DNA of 64,000 bases from an uncultured Sedimentitalea sp. (lineage in GTDB: Bacteria; Pseudomonadota; Alphaproteobacteria; Rhodobacterales; Rhodobacteraceae): positions 1 to 64,000 of the forward strand of contig CANNGH010000011.1 of assembly GCA_947504115.1 (NCBI GenBank), given 5' to 3'. Position 1 is the stretch's first letter; the number at the start of each line of letters is the position of its first letter. Made by a program: the position numbers and the translations under genes. Under the pieces are notes generated by a model. It was given only the letters and a program-made list of their open reading frames with translations. It was not told where the DNA came from and did no database searches. Below, one piece after another: positions 28,219 through 37,059 of the stretch.

Positions 28219-29292
28219 TCACTCGAAAAAGAAGCGGACCATCTCGGCACTGGCATCCGGACCCTTCGCATCGGTGTAGGAACCGCCTGCCCGGCCACCC
28301 GACCATGCGTGCCCCAATCCGTCGACCACCCAATATTCGAGTTCGACCGAGCCATCGGCCCCCGTGGTAATCCGGCGATGGAAGGACCGCCCCGACACGT
28401 TGCCGCGTTCGTCGGTCTCGATGGTCTGGGGCGAACCGCGATCCATGGCGTGCCGCGCGATACGCTCTGCGTTCGAGGGATGCACGGTCGAGTCCGCCGC
28501 CCCGTGGAAAACGATCGTGCGAGGCGCTGTCGAATTCGCATGGGACGTCACCGGGTCCGGTCCGGTTCCCGCCATCGCCCCGAAGGCCGTCGCCACGTCC
28601 TTTGCGGCGCCGAAGGGCAATCCGGAATGTGCGCCCACAGCGGAAAACACATCGGGATAGGTTTCGCCGAGGATCACGGCCATGGCGGCCCCGGCGGACA
28701 GCCCGGCGACAAAGGTGCGGTTCCGGGCGATGCCATGCTCGGCCATTGCCGCGCGGGTGATCCCGGCAAGGATCGCAGGCTCCCCCCGCTCCCGTCGCTG
28801 ATCGCCACGGCTGAACCAGTTCCAGCAAGATTGCGCATTGTCGCCGCGCGATTGCTGCGGGTAGATCACCACAAAGCCGTGTTCCTCCGCCAGGGTATTC
28901 ATTCCGGTGCCGATGGCGAAATCCTCGGCTGTCTGGGTGCAACCGTGCAGCATGACGACGATGCCCGTCACCCCCGCCGTCGCGGAGGCGGGAACATAGG
29001 TCCGGTAGGCGCGGCTCCCGGCTTCGCAGGTGAACTGCTCCTGGCGGAATTCGGCTCCGGTCGGGATGGCAACCTCCTGCCGGGCGGTCGTTGCGAAACG
29101 CGCCTTCAGGCCCGACAACAGGTCGTCCATCGCCGGTGCTGTCCCGGCTGTTGCGCCCGGTCCTCCGGCAGGTTCGGGCATCAGCCCGTGTCGGGCGAGC
29201 GTGCGCTGCACCAGATCATTGGCGGCCGAGACATGTGCGAGACGTGCGTCTTCGGTCGCCCGGTGCCGCGCACCGACGTTCAAGTTGATCAT
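28219..29292 (-). CDS. PHB depolymerase-family esterase
   Basis: The 357-residue protein is an alpha/beta-hydrolase of the esterase PHB family: GIVVMLHGCTQTAEDFAIGT (oxyanion region), the nucleophile elbow VAGLSAGAAMAVILG (GxSxG), NGA-type strands, and a late histidine in VVDGLGHAWSGG. Its N-terminal 100 residues (start MINLNVGARHRATEDARLAH) are a low-complexity linker, and there is no signal peptide, so it is probably cytosolic despite the family name. The substrate could be intracellular polyester or a small ester. The start at 29292 has AAGGAC upstream. Confidence 0.85.
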   Translation of the reverse strand: MINLNVGARHRATEDARLAHVSAANDLVQRTLARHGLMPEPAGGPGATAGTAPAMDDLLSGLKARFATTARQEVAIPTGAEFRQEQFTCEAGSRAYRTYVPASATAGVTGIVVMLHGCTQTAEDFAIGTGMNTLAEEHGFVVIYPQQSRGDNAQSCWNWFSRGDQRRERGEPAILAGITRAAMAEHGIARNRTFVAGLSAGAAMAVILGETYPDVFSAVGAHSGLPFGAAKDVATAFGAMAGTGPDPVTSHANSTAPRTIVFHGAADSTVHPSNAERIARHAMDRGSPQTIETDERGNVSGRSFHRRITTGADGSVELEYWVVDGLGHAWSGGRAGGSYTDAKGPDASAEMVRFFFE

Positions 29293-29436
29293 TTTATCAG
29301 TCCTTAGCAAAAGAAGACCCTTCACAGAGACCGGACGAAGCGCCGACCGGTGTTCCCCATGAAACCTCACCGCAGCCTCCAAAGGAGGCGCCGGCGCGAT
29401 CAGCTGTCATTCATCGTTATTCAGTCCGGGGCGAAC

Positions 29437-29462
29437 GGAACCACAGGGTCCACAAGGGTGTT
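29437..29462 (+). promoter_or_regulatory. Putative EcfG-type stress promoter (PRC-barrel gene)
   Basis: GGAAC at 29437 and TGTT at 29459 are separated by 17 bases, matching the alphaproteobacterial general stress sigma factor consensus GGAAC-N16/17-CGTT. The site lies about 50 bases before the PRC-barrel start codon. Similar sites precede three other genes in this cluster. Confidence 0.5.
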
Positions 29463-29510
29463 TAGCCTGCGGTTGCCTACATAAACCCATAAATCGAAGT
29501 GAGGCTACAA

Positions 29511-29807
29511 ATGGATCATTCCAAGCATACCCCTCTGCGCCCCGACGAACTGAACGCTGCGACCGCCGAAGGTGCCAATGTCTACGGACCAGATAACGAT
29601 AATATCGGCAGCATATCCCACTTTCATGGAACCGGTCGGAATGCGCAGGTTGTCGTGGATGTTGGTGGGTTTCTTGGACTCGGCGCAAAACCAGTGGCTT
29701 TGGATGTCTCGCGCCTGAACTTTATGCGCGATGAGAATGGAAAAATTCACGCGGCAACTGCCCTGACAAAGGATGAGTTGAAGAATTTACCTGAACATAA
29801 ACACTAA
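29511..29807 (+). CDS. PRC-barrel domain protein
   Basis: The 98-residue product is one PRC-barrel: DELNAATAEGANVYGPDNDN, IGSISHFH, QVVVDVGGFLGLGAKPVALD and LNFMRDENG, then a short helical tail. Cytosolic PRC-barrel proteins of this size are abundant in alphaproteobacteria and often stress-induced; they bind RNA or protein partners in better-studied relatives. GTG 29499 is in frame, but ATG 29511 has GAGG at the better distance. An EcfG-like promoter is just upstream. Confidence 0.82.
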   Translation: MDHSKHTPLRPDELNAATAEGANVYGPDNDNIGSISHFHGTGRNAQVVVDVGGFLGLGAKPVALDVSRLNFMRDENGKIHAATALTKDELKNLPEHKH

Positions 29808-29853
29808 GCATCGCCTCCGGATGTCTGCCTGACATCACGCTCGAGGGGGGGTT

Positions 29854-30366
29854 ATGGTCGAGTTTCCGGAATTCATCCTCAGAACGATCTTCGCCGGCAC
29901 CTGCGGTCTGGTGATCGGGCTTGATCGTGAAATCAAGAACAAGCCGCTTGGGGCACGCGCCTATATCCTCGTTGCGTTGGGATCGGCGGCGTTGATGACC
30001 GTGACGCTCAATTTCTCGCTCAGTTCCATGGCCGATGACAGCAACATGTCGATTGACCCGACCCGGCTGATCCAGGGCATCGTCGGCGGTATCGGCTTTC
30101 TCGGCGCGGGTGCCATCATGACCAACGACGACAGCGGGCGTCTGCGCGGGGTCGCCAGCGGTGCGGCAATCTGGGGCGCCGGCGCGATCGGCGTCGCCTG
30201 CGGCTTGGGTTACCTCGCGGAGGCGGCGTTCATCGCAGTGGTGATCTTCGCCATTCTCAGCCTGCCGGATTGGGTCCGGCGGGCAGCGGGAACCGACAGT
30301 GACAATCAGTCTGCCGAAGCGTCGCGGGATAAGGACACACCCCCTGATCGTGGTGCAACGCCATGA
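29854..30366 (+). CDS. MgtC/SapB family membrane protein, second paralogue
   Basis: The 170-residue protein has four helices and the family signatures GLVIGLDREIKNKPLGARAY, VALGSAALM and GIVGGIGFLGAGAIM, followed by GVASGAAIWGAGAIGVACGLG. It resembles the protein at 6554-7075 but is a distinct paralogue with a longer hydrophilic tail (residues 150-170). It follows the PRC-barrel gene by 46 bases, so they may be co-transcribed under the EcfG-like promoter. The family is linked to magnesium limitation and acid survival. Confidence 0.85.
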   Translation: MVEFPEFILRTIFAGTCGLVIGLDREIKNKPLGARAYILVALGSAALMTVTLNFSLSSMADDSNMSIDPTRLIQGIVGGIGFLGAGAIMTNDDSGRLRGVASGAAIWGAGAIGVACGLGYLAEAAFIAVVIFAILSLPDWVRRAAGTDSDNQSAEASRDKDTPPDRGATP

Positions 30367-30430
30367 TCTTGCCGTTGGCGATCTATGAAAGGCGCCCTAC
30401 CCCGCGCAGCCTTGCGAAAGGAAGAAATCG

Positions 30431-30766
30431 TTGACCAAGGACAAAACTCCGAAACACGCGGCGAAGCTGCGCGGCGATATCGACAAGGGCAGGAGCGGCG
30501 ACAAGATCGGCTTTCCCGATCCTGCGGCAGCACCGCTTGGCACCGATGCCGAGGCCGGAGGGGCCAGCCCGTCGCCCGCGGAGGTGCGGACGGCGCATCG
30601 TCACGAAGTTGAGCGCCGGCCCGCCGGCCCGGCGGCGGCGCGCGAGCCGCGTCCGATCAGTGCCGACGGAGCGGCCCAATCGAGGCGCAGAAGCTGGATC
30701 GCGATCCTGGCGGTTGTCGCTCTGGCGCTGATCGGGTTTCTCCTGCTCTGGGCGGTCCTGCAATGA
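30431..30766 (+). CDS. Small protein with C-terminal membrane anchor
   Basis: The 111-residue product starts at TTG (30431) with a good AAGGAAG site ahead of it. The first 85 residues are hydrophilic and disordered-looking (KHAAKLRGDIDKGRSGDKIG, FPDPAAAPLGTDAEAGG), and residues 90-110 form one membrane helix (WIAILAVVALALIGFLLLW). Proteins of this layout, with the KLRGDIDxGxTGDKVxxxDPAAAPLGTD pattern, accompany stress genes in alphaproteobacteria; the function is unknown. The stop overlaps the next gene by four bases. Confidence 0.65.
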   Translation: MTKDKTPKHAAKLRGDIDKGRSGDKIGFPDPAAAPLGTDAEAGGASPSPAEVRTAHRHEVERRPAGPAAAREPRPISADGAAQSRRRSWIAILAVVALALIGFLLLWAVLQ

Positions 30767-31833
30767 ACGCGCGCCACGCGTTGGAGCATTCGCTCGACGC
30801 GCTGTGCGAGAAACTGCGCGTTCACGCTGTCGTGCAGGAGCGGGAATGCGATCTCGCACCATCGGTGGAGGTGCTGCGTCAGGCGCAGCTGCTGGAGGAT
30901 TCCGGAAGGCTTCGGCCCACCCGCACGGTGCGGCGCTTGATGCGGATAGCAGGAGCGAACCTGTCCGTCGCGCGGCTGATGGAAGGGCACGTGAACGCAC
31001 TGCGGCTGGTGGAGGAACACGGCAACGCCGAACAGCAGGCAGAGGTGCGCACGCTGGTGCGCGATGGCGCCCTTCTTGGTGTCTGGGGCGCCGATGGGGA
31101 GCGCCCGATTCAGGCGAAAGACATCACTGGCCTGCTTGACGGGGGCAAGAAATACGCCTCCGGCCTCGGCACCGTCACCCATGCCATGATCACGGTCGAT
31201 GTGGCGTCGCGCATCCGGCTCTGCGTGATCGACGTTCGGGACGAGGCGCGGCAGGACGGCACAAGCTGGTCCATGTCCGGCATGTGCGCGACCCGCTCGG
31301 GAACATTCGATGTCACCGGCATCGATGGCGCGGCCGCCATGTGGGTCGGCGCAGCCGATATCTATACGAATGAACCCGGCTTCATCAGCGGCGTCTGGCG
31401 GATCGCGGCGCTTCAGCTGGGGGCGACGCTGGGCCTGCTGGAGGCGGCGACGCGGAAGCTGTCGGATCTCGGGCGTCTTGAGGCGGAGGCGCAACTCGCG
31501 CGCCTCGCGCCGGTTGCGATCCGCGCTCTTGGAGCGGAAGGGCTGGTGATGCGCGCCGCCGAATTCGCCGAGAGCGAGGCGGCCCAGGCTGCGCCCGAAC
31601 ACGCGGTCGCGCTGTCGGGCGCCGCGCGCCTGCTGACCGAGGAGATCGGTTTGCAGGCGATCGCCGCCATCGAACAGAGTCTCGGCCTGGAGCATTTCGC
31701 GATGGACTGCGAAAGCGGGCGCATTGCACGCGATCTCGCTGTCTACATGCGGCAGGCGGCGCGGGATGCACTGCTGCTGCGCGCCGGGCGGCATCTTCTC
31801 GCGGATGCGGGCCTGTGGGAGGCAATATCGTGA
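30763..31833 (+). CDS. Acyl-CoA dehydrogenase-like protein
   Basis: The 356-residue protein has the all-helical N-terminal part, the GVWGADGERPIQ beta-domain entrance, FDVTGIDGAA strands and the helical C-terminal domain of acyl-CoA dehydrogenases, ending LLADAGLWEAIS. It overlaps the upstream gene by four bases and the PIG-L gene behind it by four, so this is a coupled cluster: dehydrogenase, deacetylase, methyltransferase, glycosyltransferase. Such clusters are known by synteny in alphaproteobacteria but the product is not established here. No obvious catalytic glutamate can be assigned by eye. Confidence 0.65.
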   Translation: MNARHALEHSLDALCEKLRVHAVVQERECDLAPSVEVLRQAQLLEDSGRLRPTRTVRRLMRIAGANLSVARLMEGHVNALRLVEEHGNAEQQAEVRTLVRDGALLGVWGADGERPIQAKDITGLLDGGKKYASGLGTVTHAMITVDVASRIRLCVIDVRDEARQDGTSWSMSGMCATRSGTFDVTGIDGAAAMWVGAADIYTNEPGFISGVWRIAALQLGATLGLLEAATRKLSDLGRLEAEAQLARLAPVAIRALGAEGLVMRAAEFAESEAAQAAPEHAVALSGAARLLTEEIGLQAIAAIEQSLGLEHFAMDCESGRIARDLAVYMRQAARDALLLRAGRHLLADAGLWEAIS

Positions 31834-32340
31834 GCGCGGCGGCTCGATTGATCGAGGCGCCCGGCATCGCGGCCGGTGCAGCGCCGATCGTCGTGCTGGC
31901 GCCGCATCCCGATGACGAGAGCCTGGGCTGCGGCGCGCTGCTCGCGGCGGCATTCGCGGGAAAAGGGGCCCGGGTGGTCTGCCTGACCGATGGCTCCGGC
32001 TCCCATCCTGGCTCCCGTGCCTGACCGCCCACCCGGCTGGCGCAAAAACGCCGCGAAGAATTATGTGAGGCGGTGCGCCGTCTCGGCGGATGCGAGGAGG
32101 ACGTGACATGGCTCGGCCATCCCGACGGTGGGCTCGGCGCGCTGGAGCCGCAGCCGATCGCGCGGCGCATCGCGCAGATCTGTAATCGGTTGGGCGCGCA
32201 GCGCCTCTTCGCAACCTCCCCACTCGATCTTCATGAAGATCACAAGGCTACGGCGCGGATCGCCGAGCTTGCTTGCCGGTTATGCGTGGACTTGCAGCTG
32301 TTCCATTTACCCCATCTGGTCGCGCTGGAACAATCCGGAG
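31830..32340 (+). pseudogene. PIG-L family deacetylase, N-terminal part with internal stop
   Basis: From a GTG start overlapping the dehydrogenase stop the frame carries the zinc motif (VVLAPHPDDESLGCGAL), and later LHEDHKATARIAELACRL with the second metal histidines. A TGA near 32021 splits it in phase. Near 32340 the PIG-L sequence ends (YPIWSRWNNP) and joins glycosyltransferase sequence. The missing C-terminal half is present at 77-232 at the left end of the window, suggesting that one cluster was broken by a rearrangement. Confidence 0.72.
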
Positions 32341-33018
32341 GTGGAGGACGCGCATGGCGTGCCCGACCGGCCTCTGGTGTCATCAGCCCGCATGCGTCGG
32401 CGTATTGGCTGGCCGGAGCAGCCGACATTGTTGACGTTCGGCCTGCTCTCGCCGGGCAAGGGGATTGAGACGGCAATCAAGGCCTTGCCTGACATTCTTG
32501 AGCGCGTGCCGAACGTCCGTTATGTCCTCCTGGGAGCCACCCATCCGGCTTTGCTGGCACGTGAGGGCGAGCGCTATCGCGATGGTCTCGTCCTTTGCGC
32601 ACGACGGCTTGGAGTCGACCATGCGCTCCACATGGAAAACCGCTATATCGACGATACCAGCCTTTGCGATGCACGCAGGCGGCGGACGCATATGTCACCC
32701 CCTACCTCAATCGGGAGCAGATCACCTCTGGCACACTTGCCTATGCTTTGGCTTGCGGAGTGCCGACAGCGTCGACACCATACTGGCACGCAAGGGAGGT
32801 GCTGGACCCGCGGGCCCTCTTCCCGGCCGGCGACGCCCCCGCCCTTGCGGCCAGAGCGATTCCGCTGCTGTCGCGGCAGTCGTTCCGCGACTTGGTGGGC
32901 CGTCAGCTATGGTCCGCAAGCCGCTCCGCGATCTGGACCGTTCAGAGACAGGAATTAACGGCCGTTCTGTGGGCCGCTTCGCAGCGGGTCCTTCCCGCCA
33001 CGCCGGGGAGGGACGCCA
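32341..33018 (+). pseudogene. GT4-type glycosyltransferase fragment, frameshifted
   Basis: The frame resumes with RRIGWPEQPTLLTFGLLSPG, the nucleotide-sugar strand-loop GKGIETAIKALPDILERVPN, and the acceptor-binding stretch RYIDDTSLCD. A frameshift near 32665 moves it to another phase, where AADAYVTPYLNREQITSGTL and AYALACGVPTASTPYWHARE continue the same protein. The N-terminal domain is absent because the junction with the PIG-L fragment removed it. An intact GT4 gene follows at once. Confidence 0.7.
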
Positions 33019-34053
33019 ATGCGCATCGGCATGATCGCGCCGATCGCCTGGTCTTGCCCCCCGCGCGGGTATGGACCATGGGAGGCGGCGACAAGCACCT
33101 TGACCGAAGCCTTGGTAGCAAGCGGTCATGACGTGACGCTTTTTGCGGCGGGCGGATCGGTGTCGGCCGGTCAACTCCATGTGACAGCGCCGCATCCCTA
33201 TGAAGAGGCGCCGCTCGACGTGAAGGTCTGGGAGACGCTACATCTTGGCGCCGCCGCCAAAGCGGCCTCACGAGGTGAGTTTGCTATCATCCACGTTCAG
33301 TGCGACTTTCCTGCGCTTCCCTATGCGCGGCTTCTGGACACGCCTATGGTGGTCACGCTGCACGGTCTCGGACCACCTGCCGTTCGCGAGGCAGTCCTGC
33401 CGGTCTGGCGGGCCTACATGAACGACGCGCATTATGTTGCCATCTCGCAAGCCGACCGCCATCCTGCTCTGCGCTATGCCGCGACAATCTATCACGGCCT
33501 CGACCTCGGGGCGTGGCCGGTAGCGCTCCATCCCGGACCCCATGCGCCGCTTGCCTTCTTCGGGCGCTCGCATCTGGACAAAGGTCCAGCGGAGGCGATT
33601 GACGCGGCAAAAGCGGCGGGCATGCCGATCCGCCTGGCCGGGATCATAGCTGACCAAGCTTATCATGCGGCGGAGGTCGAGCCGAAGCTAAATGGAACGG
33701 AGGCGGTCTGGATCGGCTTGATGGAGGGTGCCGCCCGGGCGCGGTTCGTGGGTTCGGCCCGGGCGCTCCTGCATCTGATCACATTCGATGAACCGTTCGG
33801 TCTGTCGGTGGTCGAGGCGATGGTCTGCGGGACACCGGTAATTGCTCTGCGCCGCGGCTCCATGCCGGAACTGATCGACGACGGAGTCACGGGGTATCTC
33901 GTGGAGCACCTCTCGGATGTGCCCGACGCGATCGCAAAGCTGCCCGGAATAGACCGCGCGACCGGTGCCGCCCACGCCCGAGCCCGCTTCGCAGCGGAAG
34001 TCATGGCCCGAAACTACGAAGCCCTCTATCTATCGCTCATAGGCAACAGATGA
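33019..34053 (+). CDS. Glycosyltransferase family 4 protein
   Basis: The 344-residue protein has both Rossmann-like domains of a GT-B enzyme: GYGPWEAATSTLTEALVASG near the N-terminus, then FFGRSHLDKGPAEAIDAAKAAG as the donor-binding entrance, and the E-x7-E motif in ITFDEPFGLSVVEAMVCGTP. It probably transfers a hexose to a small or envelope acceptor. The ATG follows GGGAGGGA at the right distance. It is the only complete glycosyltransferase of the cluster, so the pathway is unlikely to work as a whole. A hairpin follows the stop. Confidence 0.85.
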   Translation: MRIGMIAPIAWSCPPRGYGPWEAATSTLTEALVASGHDVTLFAAGGSVSAGQLHVTAPHPYEEAPLDVKVWETLHLGAAAKAASRGEFAIIHVQCDFPALPYARLLDTPMVVTLHGLGPPAVREAVLPVWRAYMNDAHYVAISQADRHPALRYAATIYHGLDLGAWPVALHPGPHAPLAFFGRSHLDKGPAEAIDAAKAAGMPIRLAGIIADQAYHAAEVEPKLNGTEAVWIGLMEGAARARFVGSARALLHLITFDEPFGLSVVEAMVCGTPVIALRRGSMPELIDDGVTGYLVEHLSDVPDAIAKLPGIDRATGAAHARARFAAEVMARNYEALYLSLIGNR

Positions 34054-34068
34054 GGGTTTGAAAAACAA

Positions 34069-34088
34069 GGTCCCTGAACAGAGGGACC
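34069..34088 (+). terminator. Hairpin after the glycosyltransferase gene
   Basis: GGTCCCT (34069) and AGGGACC (34082) form a perfect 7-bp stem with a 6-base loop, 16 bases after the stop. There is no T-run behind it, so it could stabilise the transcript or be a weak terminator. Confidence 0.5.
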
Positions 34089-34374
34089 CTCAGACGGCGC
34101 ATGATTTTCGCGCCCGGGATGGCCTTTTCGAGGTGATTACGAAACTCGTTGACACGCAGGCATGGCTTTTGACCCTGATTTCGTTCGCCGCGATTGCTCC
34201 AAGGCTTCCGTCGCAGCCTGGAATGTTGATCGGCACTCTCCGCCTTCACCTATCGTCCGCGGCGCTGCTGCGTCCATCCCTAGCAAGATTGGTCATTATA
34301 ACCGTCGGCAATTCATTTTTGCATGGCGCCATGTGGAGTTCATTTCAGTGGCGGAACGTTCCGTTCTGCACACG
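34089..34374. other. Gene-free stretch before the small anchored protein
   Basis: About 290 bases hold no gene I can support. A 12-bp palindrome CGGAACGTTCCG occurs near 34352. The EcfG-like promoter of the next gene begins at its right end. Confidence 0.35.
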
Positions 34375-34399
34375 GGAACCAAATCGCTTTTCCGTGGTT
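34375..34399 (+). promoter_or_regulatory. Putative EcfG-type stress promoter (small anchored protein)
   Basis: GGAAC at 34375 and GGTT at 34396 are spaced by 16 bases, close to the GGAAC-N16/17-CGTT stress promoter consensus. The site lies 31 bases before the start codon at 34431. Confidence 0.5.
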
Positions 34400-34430
34400 G
34401 CTCCAGCGTCACTTCCTGAGGAGCAGGGTC

Positions 34431-34661
34431 ATGCACATTCGCGAGGTAATTGCATTTTTTCTGGGCGTCCTGTTGTCAGCGGTGTTTTTCGGCCGGGAGC
34501 ATCGCACCGCCTCCGCTTCCCCGCGCGCTGCAGACGGGGATGAAGATCACATCCGCGTGGCCGGGCGGAGGGAGATGACACACCCGCCGCGCGAATGGGA
34601 CGTGATCGACGAGGCCGTGGATGAATCCTTTCCGGCCAGTGATCCGCCCGCCACCTACTGA
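34431..34661 (+). CDS. Small membrane-anchored protein with acidic conserved tail
   Basis: The 76-residue product has one N-terminal membrane helix (VIAFFLGVLLSAVFFG) and a conserved acidic tail, EWDVIDEAVDESFPASDPPAT. Very short proteins with this ending are widespread in alphaproteobacteria. GAGGAG sits 7 bases before the ATG. The EcfG-like site upstream suggests stress induction. The molecular function is unknown. Confidence 0.6.
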   Translation: MHIREVIAFFLGVLLSAVFFGREHRTASASPRAADGDEDHIRVAGRREMTHPPREWDVIDEAVDESFPASDPPATY

Positions 34662-34743
34662 GCGGTCCGTGCGAAGGGGGTGATAATAACCGGCACGGCG
34701 GCGGCGCGGTGCCAGCCAGCCATGCCATCGGGACGGAAAAGCC

Positions 34744-35253
34744 ATGCCGAACACGGATCTCGTCTCTCCCTGCGATCTGGCGGAGCGCGCGCGTCAGGTG
34801 ATGCAGCAGGTCTGCGAGCGTGGCTGGTCGGTCTGCACCGCGGAGAGTTGTACCGGCGGTTTGTTCGCGGCGCTCCTCACCGACATCGAGGGCTGTTCCC
34901 ACGCATTCGATCGCGGCTTCGTCGGCTATACCGAACAGGCGAAGATCGATCTCCTGGGAATCGATGTCCGGCTCCTGACGCAAAAGGGCGCGGTGTCCGA
35001 GGAGGTAGCGATCGCCATGGCGGAGGGCGCTCTTTGGCATTCGGAGGCGCATATCGCACTCGCCGTGACCGGATTTGCCGGGCCGGCCGAGAAAGAGGAC
35101 GAGGAAGGGCAGGTTCATTTCGCGCTCGCCTGCCGGGACGCCGAAACCCGCCATCGCTTCGAGCATTTCGGCCCTCGCGGCCGCGAAGCGATCCGTCAGC
35201 TCAGCCTCGTGACGCTGCTCGCCCTGCTGGAGGAGGCGGTTCTCGAATGCTGA
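34744..35253 (+). CDS. CinA C-terminal domain family nicotinamide-nucleotide amidohydrolase
   Basis: The 169-residue protein is a stand-alone CinA C-terminal domain: TAESCTGGLFAALLTDIEGC (the nucleophile serine and Ser-Cys-Thr loop), FVGYTEQAKIDLLG, AIAMAEGAL and the late ALAVTGFAGP strand. PncC-type enzymes deamidate nicotinamide mononucleotide to recycle pyridine nucleotides. It lies between the small anchored protein and the DUF421 gene on one strand. The N-terminal CinA domain is absent, as in PncC. Confidence 0.85.
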   Translation: MPNTDLVSPCDLAERARQVMQQVCERGWSVCTAESCTGGLFAALLTDIEGCSHAFDRGFVGYTEQAKIDLLGIDVRLLTQKGAVSEEVAIAMAEGALWHSEAHIALAVTGFAGPAEKEDEEGQVHFALACRDAETRHRFEHFGPRGREAIRQLSLVTLLALLEEAVLEC

Positions 35254-35407
35254 CAGCGATGGGCCACGGGGGGGTGCGCCCCTGTCCGCTTCAAGGATAT
35301 TGCAAGCGCACGGTGCGCGCGGCCCTTCCGGCAGGACCGTCCCTCCGGCCGTCCCTCCGGCCCGCGCATTCCCGCAGACGGTCGCAGCGACGAAACAGGA
35401 CGTGAAC

Positions 35408-36154
35408 ATGCAGGAACAGGTCGTGCCGTTCGATCTCGTGCGGATGTTTTTTGGCGAGGATCCGGCGCTCTTCTATCTCGAAATCGCGTTTCGGATCTGT
35501 CTCATCTATCTTTACTCCTTGATGTTGATCCGGTGGGTCGGCGGCCGTGGTATCGCCCAGATGTCCACAGTGGAGTTCCTGCTGGTGATCGCGCTCGGTT
35601 CCGCCGTCGGCGATGCGATGTTCTATCCGGAAGTGCCGATCCTCCACGCTATGCTGGTGATCACTGGCGTCGTGCTCATCAACAAGGCGCTTGATCTTCT
35701 CATTTTCCGGTTCCGCCCGCTGGAGCGCGTGATCGATGGCATCACACGTGAGGTGGTTCGGGATGGTGTCATTTGTATCTCCACCTTGCGGGACCAGCGG
35801 ATCGGGCACAGCGAACTCTTTGAAAGCATACGGGAGGCCGGTTTCACCAATCTGGGTCAATTGCGCTCGGCCTATCTCGAAACCTCCGGTCGTTTCAGCT
35901 TCTTCGCATCCTCCCAGCCGACCTATGGCCTTTCGATCGAACCGCCCTGGACCATCGAGCCGCCGCTGCGGCTGGGACCGCGGGCAGCAATAGACAGCGC
36001 GGCCCGGTCCGCTTGCTGCACCTGCGGAACAGTGTTGCCCGAGGGAACACCCATGACGCCAGACGCGTGTCGCACCTGCGGCGAAGCCTCATGGATGGCA
36101 GCCGCCCTGCCGCCGCCCCCTGTCGGCAGGAAAGCATCCCGGCAAAGCCGATAG
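35408..36154 (+). CDS. DUF421 (YetF-like) membrane protein with C-terminal zinc-type tail
   Basis: The 248-residue protein has three N-terminal helices (about residues 20-95), with the conserved MLIRWVGGRGIAQMSTVEFL and IALGSAVGDAMFYP blocks, followed by the YetF beta-domain (EVVRDGVICISTLRDQRIG, SELFESIREAGF). The C-terminus has a CCTCG ... CRTCG pair that could bind zinc, uncommon in short YetF proteins. ATG 35408 (MQEQVVPF) is preferred to upstream alternatives that are rich in P and R. YetF function is not settled; some relatives are spore or stress proteins. Confidence 0.78.
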   Translation: MQEQVVPFDLVRMFFGEDPALFYLEIAFRICLIYLYSLMLIRWVGGRGIAQMSTVEFLLVIALGSAVGDAMFYPEVPILHAMLVITGVVLINKALDLLIFRFRPLERVIDGITREVVRDGVICISTLRDQRIGHSELFESIREAGFTNLGQLRSAYLETSGRFSFFASSQPTYGLSIEPPWTIEPPLRLGPRAAIDSAARSACCTCGTVLPEGTPMTPDACRTCGEASWMAAALPPPPVGRKASRQSR

Positions 36155-36402
36155 GCGAGGCCTCTCCGGTGCTAGCTGGCGAAATTTCAGTTGCCTCGCG
36201 GAGGGACAGGCGCAGCTTGCTTTAATGCCGCTGTCAAGGAGAGCTGCTCATGCGGTGTGGCCGGGACCGTTCGCCTGCATCGCAGGCGTCGCGCTCCGTC
36301 TTGCGGTCGACGGGGGCAATGGCATTTCCGCCTCGGAGGGGGCGGGGCGACATCGGCAACTGTCTTGCCGAACATTGACGTCTCGGACGCGCGAGAGAGA
36401 TG
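36155..36402. other. Intergenic stretch before the DUF892 gene
   Basis: No supported gene. A perfect hairpin CGCCTGC-ATC-GCAGGCG lies at 36272-36288 without a T-run. The EcfG-like promoter of the next gene starts at the right end. Confidence 0.35.
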
Positions 36403-36427
36403 GGAACCTTCGGCGCGGTTTTCGGTT
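36403..36427 (+). promoter_or_regulatory. Putative EcfG-type stress promoter (DUF892 gene)
   Basis: GGAAC at 36403 and GGTT at 36424 are 16 bases apart, fitting the general stress promoter pattern. The site is 40 bases before the start codon. DUF892 genes are known members of alphaproteobacterial general-stress regulons, which supports the call. Confidence 0.55.
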
Positions 36428-36467
36428 ATCCGAACATGATGAGCACATTGGTAAAGAGGAGGCCGTC

Positions 36468-36971
36468 ATGGCCAAGGAAAAAACCCTGAAGGATCTGTTC
36501 CACGACACGCTACGCGACATCTATTTCGCGGAGAAACAGATCCTGAAAGCGCTGCCCAAGATGCACCGGGCGGCGACGAACGAGAAGCTGCAGAGCGCAT
36601 TCGAAAAGCATCGGGAGCAAACCGAGGATCATGTAGCACGCCTCGAGCAGGTGTTCGAAATGATCGAGAAATCCGCGCGGGGCAAGACCTGCGAGGCGAT
36701 CAAAGGGATCATCGACGAAGCCGAGGATCTGATCGCGGATTACAAGGACACACCGGCGCTGGACGCGGCGTTGATTTCCTCGGCCCAGGCCGTGGAGCAT
36801 TATGAAATTACCCGCTACGGCACCCTGTCGCGGTGGGCCAGGGAACTGGGCCTGAAGGATGCCGCAAAGCTGCTGGATCAGACGCTGAAAGAAGAAAGCC
36901 AGACCGACCAGAATCTGACCAAGCTGGCGGAAGCCACGGTAAACGAGGCCGCGCAGGGCGCGACAGCATAG
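36468..36971 (+). CDS. DUF892 (YciE/YciF-like) ferritin-like stress protein
   Basis: The 167-residue protein is all helical and carries the YciF pattern: TLRDIYFAEKQILKALPKMH with the first glutamate, KLQSAFEKHREQTEDHVARLE with E and H ligands, later DAALISSAQAVEHYEITRYG and a final DQTLKEESQTDQNLTKLAE. These ligands make a ferritin-like di-iron site. GAGGAGG precedes the ATG. An EcfG-like promoter is just upstream. Confidence 0.88.
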   Translation: MAKEKTLKDLFHDTLRDIYFAEKQILKALPKMHRAATNEKLQSAFEKHREQTEDHVARLEQVFEMIEKSARGKTCEAIKGIIDEAEDLIADYKDTPALDAALISSAQAVEHYEITRYGTLSRWARELGLKDAAKLLDQTLKEESQTDQNLTKLAEATVNEAAQGATA

Positions 36972-37059
36972 GGCGCTGTTGAAAACATGGCCGGCGCGCC
37001 TGTCCGATTCTGGGCGCGCCGTTTTCTGACCGCCGCAGGCGGCAAGGGAGGCTACGCGT

